Counted from the first letter of the stretch, positions 15,951 through 24,370 are shown. The stretch: 48,552 nucleotides of DNA from Streptomyces antioxidans (GCF_000968685.2 NZ_LAKD02000095.1:1-48552), one strand, 5' to 3'. Notes: generated by a model from the letters alone, not told the origin. Numbers and translations are program-made.

Positions 15951-17462
15951 ATGAGACACGTCGACAAGTTCGCTGCCGAGCAGGAGGGGTACAAGAAATC
16001 CCTCGGCCGCCGCCAGGTACAGATGATCGCCATCGGCGGCACCATCGGTACCGGCCTCTTCCTCGGCTCCGCCCCCCGGCTGGGGAGCACCGGGCCCGCT
16101 CTTCTCCTCAGTTACATCGTCGTCGGCGTCATCGCGTTCTTCCTGATGCGTGCCCTCGGTGAACTCGTTCTGCACCGTGCCGCCTCCGGCGCCTTCGTCT
16201 CCTACGCGCGTGAGTTCTTCGGCGAGAAGGCCGCGTTCATCACCGGGTGGGTCTACTGGCTGCACTGGACGCTGACGGGCATAGCCGAGCCGTCGGCCGT
16301 CGCGGTCTATATGAAGCACTGGTGGAAGGACATGCCGTCCTGGATCACCGTGCTCATCGCGCTCGCCGTCGTGCTGTGCATCAACCTGCTGTCCGCGCGG
16401 GCGTTCGGTGAATTCGAATTCTGGGCCTCGGTTCTCAAGGTCGGCGCGATCGTGGTGTTCCTGGCGGTCGGTATCGTCATGGTGATCGGATCCGTCACGA
16501 TCGGCTCCGGCCCCGGTGCGCATGAGGCGGGGATCTCCAATCTGTGGAGCAATCCGGGCGGGTTCTGGCCCAGCGGTGGCGACTTCCACTGGTACGGGCC
16601 GATCCTCGTGATGTCGGGCGTGGTGTTCGCCTATTCCGGGATCGAACTGCTCGGCGTCGCGGCGGGCGAAATGGAGGACCCGGCGCGCGAGGTGCCCAGG
16701 GCGATCAACTCGGTGATCTTCCGGATCGCGGTGTTCTACTGCGGCACGATCCTGCTGCTGGTGTGCATGCTGCCCACCAGCGTGTACGGCGAGAAGGTGA
16801 ACGGGGCCGCTGTCTCCCCGTTCGTCACGGTCTTCGGAAAGATGGGACTCGGCTGGATGGCCGACGTCATCCAGGTGATCATCATCATCGCCGCGATGTC
16901 GGGGTTGAACTCGGGTCTGTACACCACCGGCCGGGTCCTGCGCAGCCTCGGCATGAGCAAGGCGGCACCGCGGCTGACCATCCGGATGAGCAAGGCCGGT
17001 GTCCCGTGGGTGGGCATCCTGGGGACCACCACGGTGTGCCTGCTGGGCGCGCTGCTGAACTACCTGTTCCCCGGCGAGGCGTTCGAGATCGCGATCGAGG
17101 CGTCGTCCATCGCCATCGTCTTCATCTGGGCCTCGATCTTCGTGTGTCAGATCCGGTTGCGGCAGCTGACCGACCGCGGGTCGCTTCCGGTGAAGCCGTT
17201 CCGGGCACCGCTGGCACCGTGGTCGAGCTACATCGGGCTGGTGTTCCTGCTGTTCGTACTCGTCGGCATGGCGATATCCGGTTGGCAGAGCTCCCCGTAC
17301 TTCTGGGAGAAGAAGGACTTCATCGTCGTCGTGCTCGGTATCCCGGTCCTCGCCTCGTTGATCTCCGCCGGCTGGTTCGTGGTGCGCCGCCGGGTGCGGG
17401 AGCACGCAGGCGCCGGATCCGATGACGCGCTTGAGGCACGGCTCGTGGACGCAGAGGGCTGA
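15951..17462 (+). CDS. APC-family amino acid permease
   Basis: A 503-residue integral membrane protein with about 12 hydrophobic segments, of the amino acid-proton symporter group (AnsP/CycA/GabP-like). The first membrane segment carries IAIGGTIGTGLFLGSA, the substrate-binding helix 1 motif, and ELVLHRAASGAFVSYARE follows. It should import an amino acid or close analogue for the catabolic operon. ATG 15951 lies 96 bases after the RidA-GNAT stop. Its last codons and stop are part of a 26-bp tandem duplication. The substrate cannot be read from sequence; a D-amino acid fits the DauR-like regulator. Confidence 0.9.
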   Translation: MRHVDKFAAEQEGYKKSLGRRQVQMIAIGGTIGTGLFLGSAPRLGSTGPALLLSYIVVGVIAFFLMRALGELVLHRAASGAFVSYAREFFGEKAAFITGWVYWLHWTLTGIAEPSAVAVYMKHWWKDMPSWITVLIALAVVLCINLLSARAFGEFEFWASVLKVGAIVVFLAVGIVMVIGSVTIGSGPGAHEAGISNLWSNPGGFWPSGGDFHWYGPILVMSGVVFAYSGIELLGVAAGEMEDPAREVPRAINSVIFRIAVFYCGTILLLVCMLPTSVYGEKVNGAAVSPFVTVFGKMGLGWMADVIQVIIIIAAMSGLNSGLYTTGRVLRSLGMSKAAPRLTIRMSKAGVPWVGILGTTTVCLLGALLNYLFPGEAFEIAIEASSIAIVFIWASIFVCQIRLRQLTDRGSLPVKPFRAPLAPWSSYIGLVFLLFVLVGMAISGWQSSPYFWEKKDFIVVVLGIPVLASLISAGWFVVRRRVREHAGAGSDDALEARLVDAEG

Positions 17463-17493
17463 GAACACTCGTGGACGCAGAAGGCTGAGAACA
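17442..17493 (+). repeat. 26-bp tandem duplication over the permease stop codon
   Basis: Two adjacent 26-base copies (17442-17467 and 17468-17493) both read CTCGTGGACGCAGA...GCTGAGAACA and differ at one base. The first copy holds the permease stop codon; the second lies in the spacer before the PLP enzyme gene. A recent slippage duplication is likely. Confidence 0.85.
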
Positions 17494-17557
17494 GCCGAAG
17501 GATCGACGCCGACGCCCGCGGCGGACGCGGTGCGGTCGGCCCCGGGAGATGGGAAAC

Positions 17558-18667
17558 ATGGGACTACACGATCAGTACGGCCTGACGCGGGTCATCAACG
17601 CGCGGGGGCCGTTCACCCCGCTCGGCGTCTCGCGGAGCACGGACGGGGTCGCTTCGGTCACGGCCGAGGCGCTGTCCGGCTTCTTCGTCATGGAGGAGCT
17701 GAAGGACCTCGCCGACCGCACCATCGCCGAGGCCACGGGAGCGGAGGCCGGGACCGTCGTGCACTGCACGTCCGCGGGCATCACCCTGTCGGTCGCGGCG
17801 TCGATGACCGGCGCGTCGCAGTCGCGGGTCGCGGCCTTGCCCGACACCCGGGGAATGCCCAAGACGGTGCTGCTCCCGGCCGGGCACGCCGTGGACTACG
17901 GACATCCGATCGTGCAGGACGTCCGGCTGACCGGAGCGACACCGGTACTGGTGGGGTCGGACGCCGGATTCACCCTTGACGAACTGGAGGAGGGCTTCGC
18001 GCGCCCGGATGTGGCGTGCCTGCTGCTCGTGTCCTCCCGGCTGACCCGGGGGGACGACGTCCCCCTCGCGGAGGCGGTGGCACTGGCGCACCGGCACGGC
18101 GTTCCCGCGATCATCGATGGCGCGGCCCAGGACTTCCGGGTCAAGGAGCTGCTGGGCACCGGTGCCGACCTCGTGACCGTCAGCGGCCAGAAGTACCTGG
18201 GCTCCCCCACCGCCGGACTGGTCATCGGCCGGGGTGACCTGGTCCGTGCCGTCCGGGCGCAGGAGAAGGGGATCGGCCGGGCGATGAAGCCGAGCAAGGA
18301 AGCGATCTTCGGCGTGGTCGCCGCGCTCCGGGCCCGGCACGAGACCCACCAGCAGGCGTGGGAGAAGGAGCAGCACCACAAGGTCGCGCGCTTCGTCGAG
18401 AGGGCGAGCGGCCTCCGCGGCATCAGCGCGGCGGTCGTCCCGGACCCGACCGGGCTGCCGTTCCCGCGCGCACGGCTCAGCGTCGATCCGGCCGCAGCGG
18501 GATTGAACGCCGCCACCCTGGCGAAGGCCCTCCAGAGCGGCACTCCGTCGATCTGGGTCATGGCCCACGACCAGGACAAGGGCGAGCTGACCCTCGAACT
18601 GGTTCCCCTCACCTACCAGGAACTCGATGTGGTCCTGGGCAGGCTGGCGGAGTTGTCGCAGACCTAA
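17558..18667 (+). CDS. SelA-fold PLP-dependent enzyme, probable ammonia lyase
   Basis: A 369-residue fold-type I PLP protein of the SelA/DgaE-like group, which includes D-glucosaminate-6-phosphate ammonia lyase. It starts YGLTRVINARGPFTPLG, a typical N-terminus of this group. The PLP Lys is Lys212 in TVSGQKYLGSP, and the Asp that holds the pyridine nitrogen is in AIIDGAAQDF. Beta-elimination by such enzymes gives enamines, the substrates of RidA, matching the RidA-GNAT gene upstream. ATG 17558 follows GGGAG by 9 bases; ATG 17549 overlaps that site. The substrate may be a D-amino acid or amino-sugar acid brought in by the permease. Confidence 0.82.
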   Translation: MGLHDQYGLTRVINARGPFTPLGVSRSTDGVASVTAEALSGFFVMEELKDLADRTIAEATGAEAGTVVHCTSAGITLSVAASMTGASQSRVAALPDTRGMPKTVLLPAGHAVDYGHPIVQDVRLTGATPVLVGSDAGFTLDELEEGFARPDVACLLLVSSRLTRGDDVPLAEAVALAHRHGVPAIIDGAAQDFRVKELLGTGADLVTVSGQKYLGSPTAGLVIGRGDLVRAVRAQEKGIGRAMKPSKEAIFGVVAALRARHETHQQAWEKEQHHKVARFVERASGLRGISAAVVPDPTGLPFPRARLSVDPAAAGLNAATLAKALQSGTPSIWVMAHDQDKGELTLELVPLTYQELDVVLGRLAELSQT

Positions 18668-18728
18668 AGGCCGCCGCGCAGGGGGGCTTCGAGCGGGGGC
18701 GCGACGCCGGAGCCTCATAGAACGCCGA

Positions 18729-18858
18729 TTCACATATGGGAACAGCTCACATAAATATGTACGGGATTTTACGCCGATGCTTGACGGTCACATGGACTCC
18801 TCCTAGCTTCTTCGGCCATCAAGCGTTCGCAAACACATCCGTGAGTCTTATATGTGAA
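18729..18858. promoter_or_regulatory. AT-rich inverted half-sites flanking the beta-helix gene promoter
   Basis: TTCACATAT (18729-18737) and its exact complement ATATGTGAA (18850-18858) bracket the leader, and ACATA-aa-TATGT (18749-18760) repeats the same core. These AT-rich words stand out in this GC-rich DNA. They suggest a regulator that binds two sites around the promoter; the downstream copy sits just before the ribosome-binding site. Confidence 0.4.
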
Positions 18859-18873
18859 CTGGAGGAAGATGTC

Positions 18874-20883
18874 ATGTACCGCCCTCCTGTGCTTGCCCTG
18901 CTGGCCACCCTGGTGACCGCGAGCGGGCTCGTGGCCGTGGGAGCCGCCTCAGCGGCTCCTCCGGCACCCACCGCGACCATCCCCGTCTCCACGGCGAAGG
19001 AGCTCAAGACCGCACTCGCCGACGCCAAGGCCGGAGACACCATTCAGCTCGCCGACGGCACCTACACCGGCAACTTCGACGCCACGGCGGACGGCACCTC
19101 GTCCAAGCGGATCACGCTGACAGGCTCCGCCAAGGCCGTTCTCAAGGCCTCCGGCGGCTATGGACTGCACCTGGACGGCTCCAACTACTGGACCGTCAAG
19201 GGCCTCACCGTGACCGGCGGCCAGAAGGGCATCATGCTCGACGGGGCCGACTACGCGGTCATCGACGGCGTCACCGTGCACGACCTCGACATGGAGGGCG
19301 TGCACTTCCGCAAGGACAGCGACGACGGGATCATCCGGAACTCGAAGATCTATGACACCGGCAATGACAACAGCGGCATGGGCGAGGGCGTTTACGTCGG
19401 AAGCGCCGGTGGTTCGGACGCCAGCGACAACGTCCAGATCCTCGACAACACCATCGGCCCCGACATCGGCGGCGAGAACATCGACATCAAGGAGGGCACC
19501 AAGAATGGCGTGGTCTCCGGCAACACCTTCGACGGCAGCGGACTGACCAACAACAACTACGACGACTCCTGGGTCGACATCAAGGGCAACGACTACACGA
19601 TCAAGAACAACACCGGCAAGAACACCAACAACGACGGCTACCAGACCCACACCGTCAAGAGCGGCTGGGGCTGCGGAACCGTCTTCACCGGCAACGCCTC
19701 GGATCTGTCCGGCTCGAACGGCCCCCATCAGTTCGCCATCGACGTCACCAACTACGACGCCGCCAAGTGCCCCGTCACCATCGGCTCGGGCAACACCGTC
19801 AAGGGCGGCAAGGGGCTGGTCAACCCGGGCATCCCGACCGCCGCCGTCCCGGCAGCGGCCACCAGTGTCACCAGCTCCACCGGCGCCGCCTCCCGCCGCA
19901 CCAGGGCGGTGATCCCCGTCTCCACGGCCGCCGAGCTGACCTCGGCACTCGCCGCCGCCAAGCCGGGCGAGACCATCCAGCTCGCCGACGGCTCCTACAC
20001 CGGCAAGTTCGTCGCGGCGACACCGGGCACCTCCGCCCAGCCGATCACCCTGACCGGAAGCGCCAAGGCCGTACTCCACAGCTCGGAGTACACCGGGCCG
20101 GACGGCTCGCGGCACCCGGCGGCGGGCACCGCACCGGCCGCGTGCCCGAGCGGCGGCGTCGGATACGGGCTGTGGCTGAACGAAGCGCCCTACTGGCGGC
20201 TGACCGGCTTCACCGTCGACACCGCGTCCAAGGGAATCGTCATGGACGCATCGCCGCATGTGACCATCGACAAGGTCGAGGTGCGCAACACCGGCGACGA
20301 GGGGGTGCACTTCCGCAAGGGCAGCGCGGAGGGGGTCATCCAGAACTCCTACGTCCATGACACCGGCCAGAACCAGCCCGGCTACGGGGAGGGCGTCTAC
20401 ATCGGCTCGGCCAAGAGCAACTGGGACTGCTACGCGGGGCCGACCGGAGTGGACGCCTCCGACACGGTGCAGGTGCTCGACAACCAGATCGGTCCCAACG
20501 TCGCCGCCGAAGGGCTCGACATCAAGGAGGGCACCAAGAACGGCGTCGTCAGCGGCAACACCTTCGACGGCGTCGGCTCGCAGAACGAGAACTCCGCCGA
20601 CTCCGCGATCGATGCCAAGGGCGATGACTACCGCATCGACGGGAACACCGTCACCGCGCCCTACCTGGACGGCTTCCAGACGCACACCGCGCAGAAGCCG
20701 TACGGCTGCGGAAACACCTTCGCCGACAACTCCTTCACCATCGAGGCGGCCGGCGGTTACGGCATCAACGTCACCAACAACAGCTCAAGCAAGTGCGGAA
20801 GCGACCCCAATGTCGTCTACGCCTCCAACCGCTCCAGCGGGGGCAAGGGGCTGACCAACATCGACGTCACCTCCGGCGGCTGA
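18874..20883 (+). CDS. secreted duplicated right-handed beta-helix protein (PL6-like)
   Basis: A 669-residue exported protein. Residues 1-32 are a Sec signal peptide ending ASA-AP. Two homologous parallel beta-helix domains follow, about 35-345 and 350-669, each beginning IPVSTA-EL...ALA-AK-G-TIQLADG-YTG and each containing EGVHFRK, GEGVY-GSA and DIKEGTKNGVVSGNTFDG. The opening resembles chondroitinase B/alginate lyase (PL6) proteins, so it may bind or cleave an acidic polysaccharide; catalytic residues cannot be assigned by eye. ATG 18874 follows GGAGGAAG by 5 bases; the frame is open upstream but without a signal peptide in place. It is monocistronic, with a strong terminator after it. Confidence 0.85.
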   Translation: MYRPPVLALLATLVTASGLVAVGAASAAPPAPTATIPVSTAKELKTALADAKAGDTIQLADGTYTGNFDATADGTSSKRITLTGSAKAVLKASGGYGLHLDGSNYWTVKGLTVTGGQKGIMLDGADYAVIDGVTVHDLDMEGVHFRKDSDDGIIRNSKIYDTGNDNSGMGEGVYVGSAGGSDASDNVQILDNTIGPDIGGENIDIKEGTKNGVVSGNTFDGSGLTNNNYDDSWVDIKGNDYTIKNNTGKNTNNDGYQTHTVKSGWGCGTVFTGNASDLSGSNGPHQFAIDVTNYDAAKCPVTIGSGNTVKGGKGLVNPGIPTAAVPAAATSVTSSTGAASRRTRAVIPVSTAAELTSALAAAKPGETIQLADGSYTGKFVAATPGTSAQPITLTGSAKAVLHSSEYTGPDGSRHPAAGTAPAACPSGGVGYGLWLNEAPYWRLTGFTVDTASKGIVMDASPHVTIDKVEVRNTGDEGVHFRKGSAEGVIQNSYVHDTGQNQPGYGEGVYIGSAKSNWDCYAGPTGVDASDTVQVLDNQIGPNVAAEGLDIKEGTKNGVVSGNTFDGVGSQNENSADSAIDAKGDDYRIDGNTVTAPYLDGFQTHTAQKPYGCGNTFADNSFTIEAAGGYGINVTNNSSSKCGSDPNVVYASNRSSGGKGLTNIDVTSGG

Positions 20884-20903
20884 CCACCGGAGGATGGGAC
20901 ACC

Positions 20904-20936
20904 AGGGGCTGAGCGACCCCGCGTCGCTCAGCCCCT
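20904..20936. terminator. bidirectional hairpin terminator
   Basis: AGGGGCTGAGCGA and its exact complement form a 13-bp stem with a 7-base loop between two converging genes (20883 and 20945). There is no T-run, as is usual in Streptomyces. Confidence 0.85.
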
Positions 20937-20944
20937 GTGTGCCG

Positions 20945-21760
20945 CTAGGCGGGGGAACCGCTGCGCGGGCGCTCCGGCAGCACGGCCCGGCCGGACGGAG
21001 GCGCGGCGTCCGCGGTGGCCCCGGTGGTCTTGGCGGCCTTGGCGGTCCTGGTGGTGGTGAGGTCCTCGATGCGGTCGGCGAAGCCCGGCTCCGGCAGCGG
21101 GAGGTCGATATCGGGGTCGTCGGTGAAGTCGACGGCCTCGGCGACGTAGTGGATGACGGCCCTGGTGGCGGGCGGGACCTCCCGTCCCCTCTTCAGGCCG
21201 TGCAGGATGCGGAGGGCGGCGGCCATCTCATGGTCGGTGGCGGTCCAGCCCTCCACGGTGTCGGTGACCGGCGGGATGTCGTTGCCCGCCTGCTCGTGCC
21301 ACCACTCGAGCCATGCGTGCGCCTGGCCGCCCTCGCCCAGCGCCATGTGGTGGAGGTAGAGGCAGTACGCGGCGGCGGGGTCGCCGGCCCCGGCGGCGAA
21401 CTGCCACCAGAACTGGGCGTGGTCCTCATGACCGGCCAGCTGGAGCACACACCCCAGGACCCGGGAGCCCGGCGGTTCGAGGATCCGGCGGGTGAGGAAG
21501 TCCCGCAGCTGGGTCAGGGCATTGGGGCGGGCGATGATCGCCTCGCACAGGGTGTGCAGGTCCTGCGCCATCCGCTCGTCCGCGCCGGGCGCCGCGGCTC
21601 CGGCGGTCCCCGGGCCCTGTTGTGGGGGGCGCTCCTGGGGCGGGGTTCCGCCGGGGCCCGCGAGGCGGGCGGCGAGCCGGGCCTCGGCGGCCTCGAAGTC
21701 GATGGGAGGGGTCGGGTTGAGCAGGGCCCGCGCGAGGATGCGGTCAATGGATGGGGTCAT
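20945..21760 (-). CDS. hypothetical protein of an ECF sigma operon
   Basis: A 271-residue soluble protein starting MTPSIDRILARALLNPTP. The middle (about 95-190) is helical and rich in Trp, His and Ala (QLAGHEDHAQFWWQFAAGA, AYCLYLHHMALGEGG), resembling a short TPR/Sel1-like repeat region; the ends are Pro/Ala-rich and probably disordered. No membrane segment or catalytic motif is seen. Its start overlaps the sigma factor stop (ATGA), so it is translationally coupled and may modulate that sigma factor, but it lacks a recognisable zinc anti-sigma HxxxCxxC motif. The open frame continues upstream through the sigma gene, but that part is an out-of-frame shadow. Confidence 0.75.
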   Translation of the reverse strand: MTPSIDRILARALLNPTPPIDFEAAEARLAARLAGPGGTPPQERPPQQGPGTAGAAAPGADERMAQDLHTLCEAIIARPNALTQLRDFLTRRILEPPGSRVLGCVLQLAGHEDHAQFWWQFAAGAGDPAAAYCLYLHHMALGEGGQAHAWLEWWHEQAGNDIPPVTDTVEGWTATDHEMAAALRILHGLKRGREVPPATRAVIHYVAEAVDFTDDPDIDLPLPEPGFADRIEDLTTTRTAKAAKTTGATADAAPPSGRAVLPERPRSGSPA

Positions 21761-22305
21761 CGGTCGTCCTTGGCCAGGAGTTGTTGCAGACGGCGGCGGG
21801 CGTAGCGGGCGGTGGAGCGGACACCGGCCTCGGTTATGCCGAGGTGGGTGGCGGTCTCGGCGACCCTGTAGCCGCGGCAGTGGAGCAGGATGACCACGTC
21901 CTGCTGACGCTCGGGGAGTTTCTTGATCGCCTGATAGAGGTTCAGGCTCTCCTCCAGGGCGGCGATGGGGTCGACGGCGTCCTTGAGGATCGCGGTCTCG
22001 AAGGTCGCGTTGTCCAGGAGGGCGGGGCCGCGGTTGCGGGCTCTGGCGAGGTCGATGACCCGGTTCTTCATGACCTTCCAGGCGTAGGCGGCCGGGTTCT
22101 CCATGGTCAGCACCTTGGCCCAGCAGCGCAGGAGTTGTTCGAAGGCGGCGTCGACGGCCTCTTCCGCGTCCGCGTGGTTGCCGAGGTAGACCATGGCCCG
22201 GTCGATGTACGCCTTCCGGTGGAGCTGGTGGAAGGCGCGGAAGTCGGCGGGGAGTCCGGTGGTCATCGAGGTGATCTCGCGCGAGCGCGGGAGGTCGTTG
22301 GTCAC
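21757..22305 (-). CDS. ECF-type RNA polymerase sigma factor
   Basis: A 182-residue sigma-70 family protein with only regions 2 and 4. Region 2 (about 25-95) includes ADAEEAVDAAFEQLLRCW and NRVIDLARARNRGP; region 4 (about 125-178) includes LPERQQDVVILLHCRGYRVAETA and a helix-turn-helix ending VRSTARYARRRL. It directs RNA polymerase to a small set of promoters. The GTG start at 22305 overlaps the stop of the micro-ORF upstream (GTGA), and its stop overlaps the next gene (ATGA), so all three are coupled. An internal ATG (residue 14, MTTGLPADFRAFH) is an alternative start. The signal it answers is unknown. Confidence 0.88.
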   Translation of the reverse strand: MTNDLPRSREITSMTTGLPADFRAFHQLHRKAYIDRAMVYLGNHADAEEAVDAAFEQLLRCWAKVLTMENPAAYAWKVMKNRVIDLARARNRGPALLDNATFETAILKDAVDPIAALEESLNLYQAIKKLPERQQDVVILLHCRGYRVAETATHLGITEAGVRSTARYARRRLQQLLAKDDR

Positions 22306-22460
22306 CGCTCCCCTCCCTCCTGGTTGTTGCGATGCAGTTCCGATACGCCGACGCGGACTCCCATCGCGGCCGCGCGGCGCAGGAGGGCGATGGCGTCACT
22401 GCCGAATACTCGGGTGACGAGTACGGCGGTGACGACGTTCACCACGGTTTGAAGATTCAC
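22302..22460 (-). CDS. micro-ORF coupled to the sigma factor gene
   Basis: A 52-residue open frame starting at GTG 22460, MNLQTVVNVVTAVLVTRVFG..., with a short hydrophobic N-terminus and a charged C-terminus ending NNQEGGER. Its TGA overlaps the sigma GTG (GTGA), the same coupling as in the rest of the operon, which supports it being real. No family is recognised. Upstream (22461-22701) lies a spacer with an AT-rich patch around 22585-22640, the likely promoter area. It might be a leader peptide that controls sigma translation, or a small membrane-associated modulator. Confidence 0.5.
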   Translation of the reverse strand: MNLQTVVNVVTAVLVTRVFGSDAIALLRRAAAMGVRVGVSELHRNNQEGGER

Positions 22461-22701
22461 CGGACTTCGCTGTCCTTCTGTTCGTCGTACGGGGGTGGCC
22501 CCCACACGCCCCGCGAGTGCGCTGTGTTGCGCCCTCTGTTCAGATAGCGCGCACCAACGCCGGTTTGTGCATCGGATGAGCCTAAAATCTTACGGAACGC
22601 AGCGATCCAATTACGCAAATATTAAGAACTCATCGCCAGATTCGGAGGTACGGCCCACGTCCGCCCCTCCCGCTACAGGAGCGGTGCGCCGGGGCGGGGG
22701 C

Positions 22702-23541
22702 CTAGCCGGTGAGGGACTGGGTGCCCAGCACCGTGAGCAGGGCGAGGCGTTCGGCGTCCTCGGTGTGGGGCTCGGCGGTGTAGACCACGATACGCAGATC
22801 GCTGCCCGCCACGGTGAGCACATCGCAGTCCAGCGTCAGCTGGCCCACCCGTGGGTGGTCGATGGTCTTGCGCGATGCCTCGTGGTGGCCGACCGTGCCG
22901 GAGTCCCACAGCTCGGCGAAGCGCTCGCTGTTCGCGCGCAGCTCCGCGACCAGCCGGCGCAGCCGCTGGTCGGCCGGGTAGCGGGTGGCGGCGGTGCGGA
23001 GGTCGGCGACCAGCGCGGCCTGGAACTCGATCCGGGCCTCATGCGTCTGCCGGGACCCGGTGTCCTCGCTGATGAAATGGCGCCAGACCCCATTGCGTTC
23101 GTTGCCCTGCCACCGGGACGGATCCCCCCTCAGGGCCACATACGGCGGATTGGCCATGAGCAGCGTCCAGGACGCGTCGCTCACGGCCACGGGCGTTCCG
23201 GTCAGCCGGTCCAGCAGCCGCTGGACGCTCGGGGTGATGTACGCGGGGACCGTCTCCGGGCCGGGTGGGACCAGCCCGGCCAGCCGGAAGAGGTGGGCGC
23301 GCTCGGCCGCCGACAGCCGCAGCGCCCTGGCCAGGGCCTCGACGACCTGGGTCGAGGGGTGGGACGCCCGGCCCTGTTCGAGGCGGGTGATGTAGTCGAC
23401 GGAGATCCCGGCGAGCAGGGCCAGCTCCTCGCGGCGCAGCCCCGCCGCGCGCCGCTGCCCGCCGGCCGGCAGCCCGGCGGCCTCCGGGGGGACCCGGTCC
23501 CGCCAGCGCCGTACCGCCTGCCCGAACTCCGTGGTCGCCAT
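22702..23541 (-). CDS. XRE-family regulator with MmyB-like ligand domain
   Basis: A 279-residue regulator. An N-terminal helix-turn-helix (about 8-75; RREELALLAGISVDYITRLEQGR) is followed by the MmyB-like ligand-binding domain found in many actinobacterial repressors (about 100-270; SVQRLLDRLTGTPVAV, DHPRVGQLTLDCDVLTVAG). It faces an SDR gene across a 102-base spacer with regularly placed CCTGG/CCAGG boxes, a layout repeated in many actinomycetes where the regulator represses the oxidoreductase. ATG 23541 gives the usual family length. The ligand is unknown, possibly the SDR substrate. Confidence 0.92.
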   Translation of the reverse strand: MATTEFGQAVRRWRDRVPPEAAGLPAGGQRRAAGLRREELALLAGISVDYITRLEQGRASHPSTQVVEALARALRLSAAERAHLFRLAGLVPPGPETVPAYITPSVQRLLDRLTGTPVAVSDASWTLLMANPPYVALRGDPSRWQGNERNGVWRHFISEDTGSRQTHEARIEFQAALVADLRTAATRYPADQRLRRLVAELRANSERFAELWDSGTVGHHEASRKTIDHPRVGQLTLDCDVLTVAGSDLRIVVYTAEPHTEDAERLALLTVLGTQSLTG

Positions 23542-23574
23542 GGTCACCAGTCTGCACCCCGGCCGGGGGACGAA

Positions 23575-23611
23575 CCTGGTACTCGCGGTCCCAGGAAGAC
23601 AGGAAACCTGG
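23575..23611. promoter_or_regulatory. alternating CCTGG/CCAGG operator array
   Basis: CCTGG (23575-23579), CCAGG (23591-23595) and CCTGG (23607-23611) alternate with exactly 11 bases between them, giving two overlapping inverted repeats. They lie in the spacer between the XRE regulator and the SDR gene, the expected operator site. Confidence 0.5.
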
Positions 23612-23643
23612 CTGCCCGGCCGGACCGGGCGCAGCCTGGGGAC

Positions 23644-24354
23644 ATGACGACAACACTCATCACCGGAGCCAACAAGGGTCTCGGCTTCGAGACCGCCCGC
23701 CGTCTGATCGCCGCGGGCCACACCGTCTACCTGGGCAGCCGGGACGCCGACCGCGGCCGCCGCGCGGCCGAGCGGTTGGGGGCGCGGCCGGTCGTCCTCG
23801 ATGTCACCGATGACGCGTCCGTGGCTGCCGCAGCCAAGTCCGTCGAGGCGGACGGCGGCGGACTGGACGTACTGATCAACAACGCCGGTATCGAGGCGCG
23901 GACGCCGGACGGCGGGGTGCTCGGCGCCGCGGAGGCCACCGCCGATCTGTTGAAGGAGGTGTTCGAGACGAACGTCTTCGGCGTGGTGCGGGTGACCCAC
24001 GCCTTCCTGCCGCTGCTGCGGCGGTCCGCCGCCCCGGTCGTGGTCAATGTCAGCAGCGGGCTGGCCTCGCTGGAGCGGGTCTCCACCCCGGGGGACCCCG
24101 CCCACGCCTATCCGGGGATCGCCTATCCGGCGTCGAAGGCCACGGTCAACATGGTCACCGTGCAGTACGCGAAGGCGCTCCCGGAGATGCGGATCAACGC
24201 CGTGGAGCCCGGCTACACCGCGACGGACCTCAATGCGCACGCCGGCCACCAGACCGTCGAGGAGGGCGCCGAGATCATCGTCCGTATGGCGACGGTGGGC
24301 CCGGACGGCCCGACGGGGGGCTACTTCGACATCGAGGGCACCCTCCCCTGGTAG
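23644..24354 (+). CDS. short-chain dehydrogenase/reductase
   Basis: A 236-residue classical SDR. TGANKGLG is the NADP-binding loop, followed by INNAGIE, Ser in VNVSSGLAS and the catalytic YPASK. It begins MTTTLITGANKGLGFETARR, typical of carbonyl-reductase-like SDRs that are paired with MmyB-type regulators. It should reduce a small carbonyl compound and is probably derepressed when the regulator binds its ligand. It ends 16 bases before the convergent CDP-alcohol transferase gene. The substrate is unknown. Confidence 0.9.
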   Translation: MTTTLITGANKGLGFETARRLIAAGHTVYLGSRDADRGRRAAERLGARPVVLDVTDDASVAAAAKSVEADGGGLDVLINNAGIEARTPDGGVLGAAEATADLLKEVFETNVFGVVRVTHAFLPLLRRSAAPVVVNVSSGLASLERVSTPGDPAHAYPGIAYPASKATVNMVTVQYAKALPEMRINAVEPGYTATDLNAHAGHQTVEEGAEIIVRMATVGPDGPTGGYFDIEGTLPW

Positions 24355-24370
24355 GGCACCGCGGGCTCGC

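Noticed and set aside
15819..17468. 549-codon minus-strand frame opposite the permease
   Set aside because: His/Asp/Arg-rich shadow of the permease third positions, with no family resemblance.
21761..22399. Upstream extension of the 271-residue hypothetical protein
   Set aside because: Arg/Pro-rich reading of the sigma factor gene in another frame; the sigma factor is clearly real.
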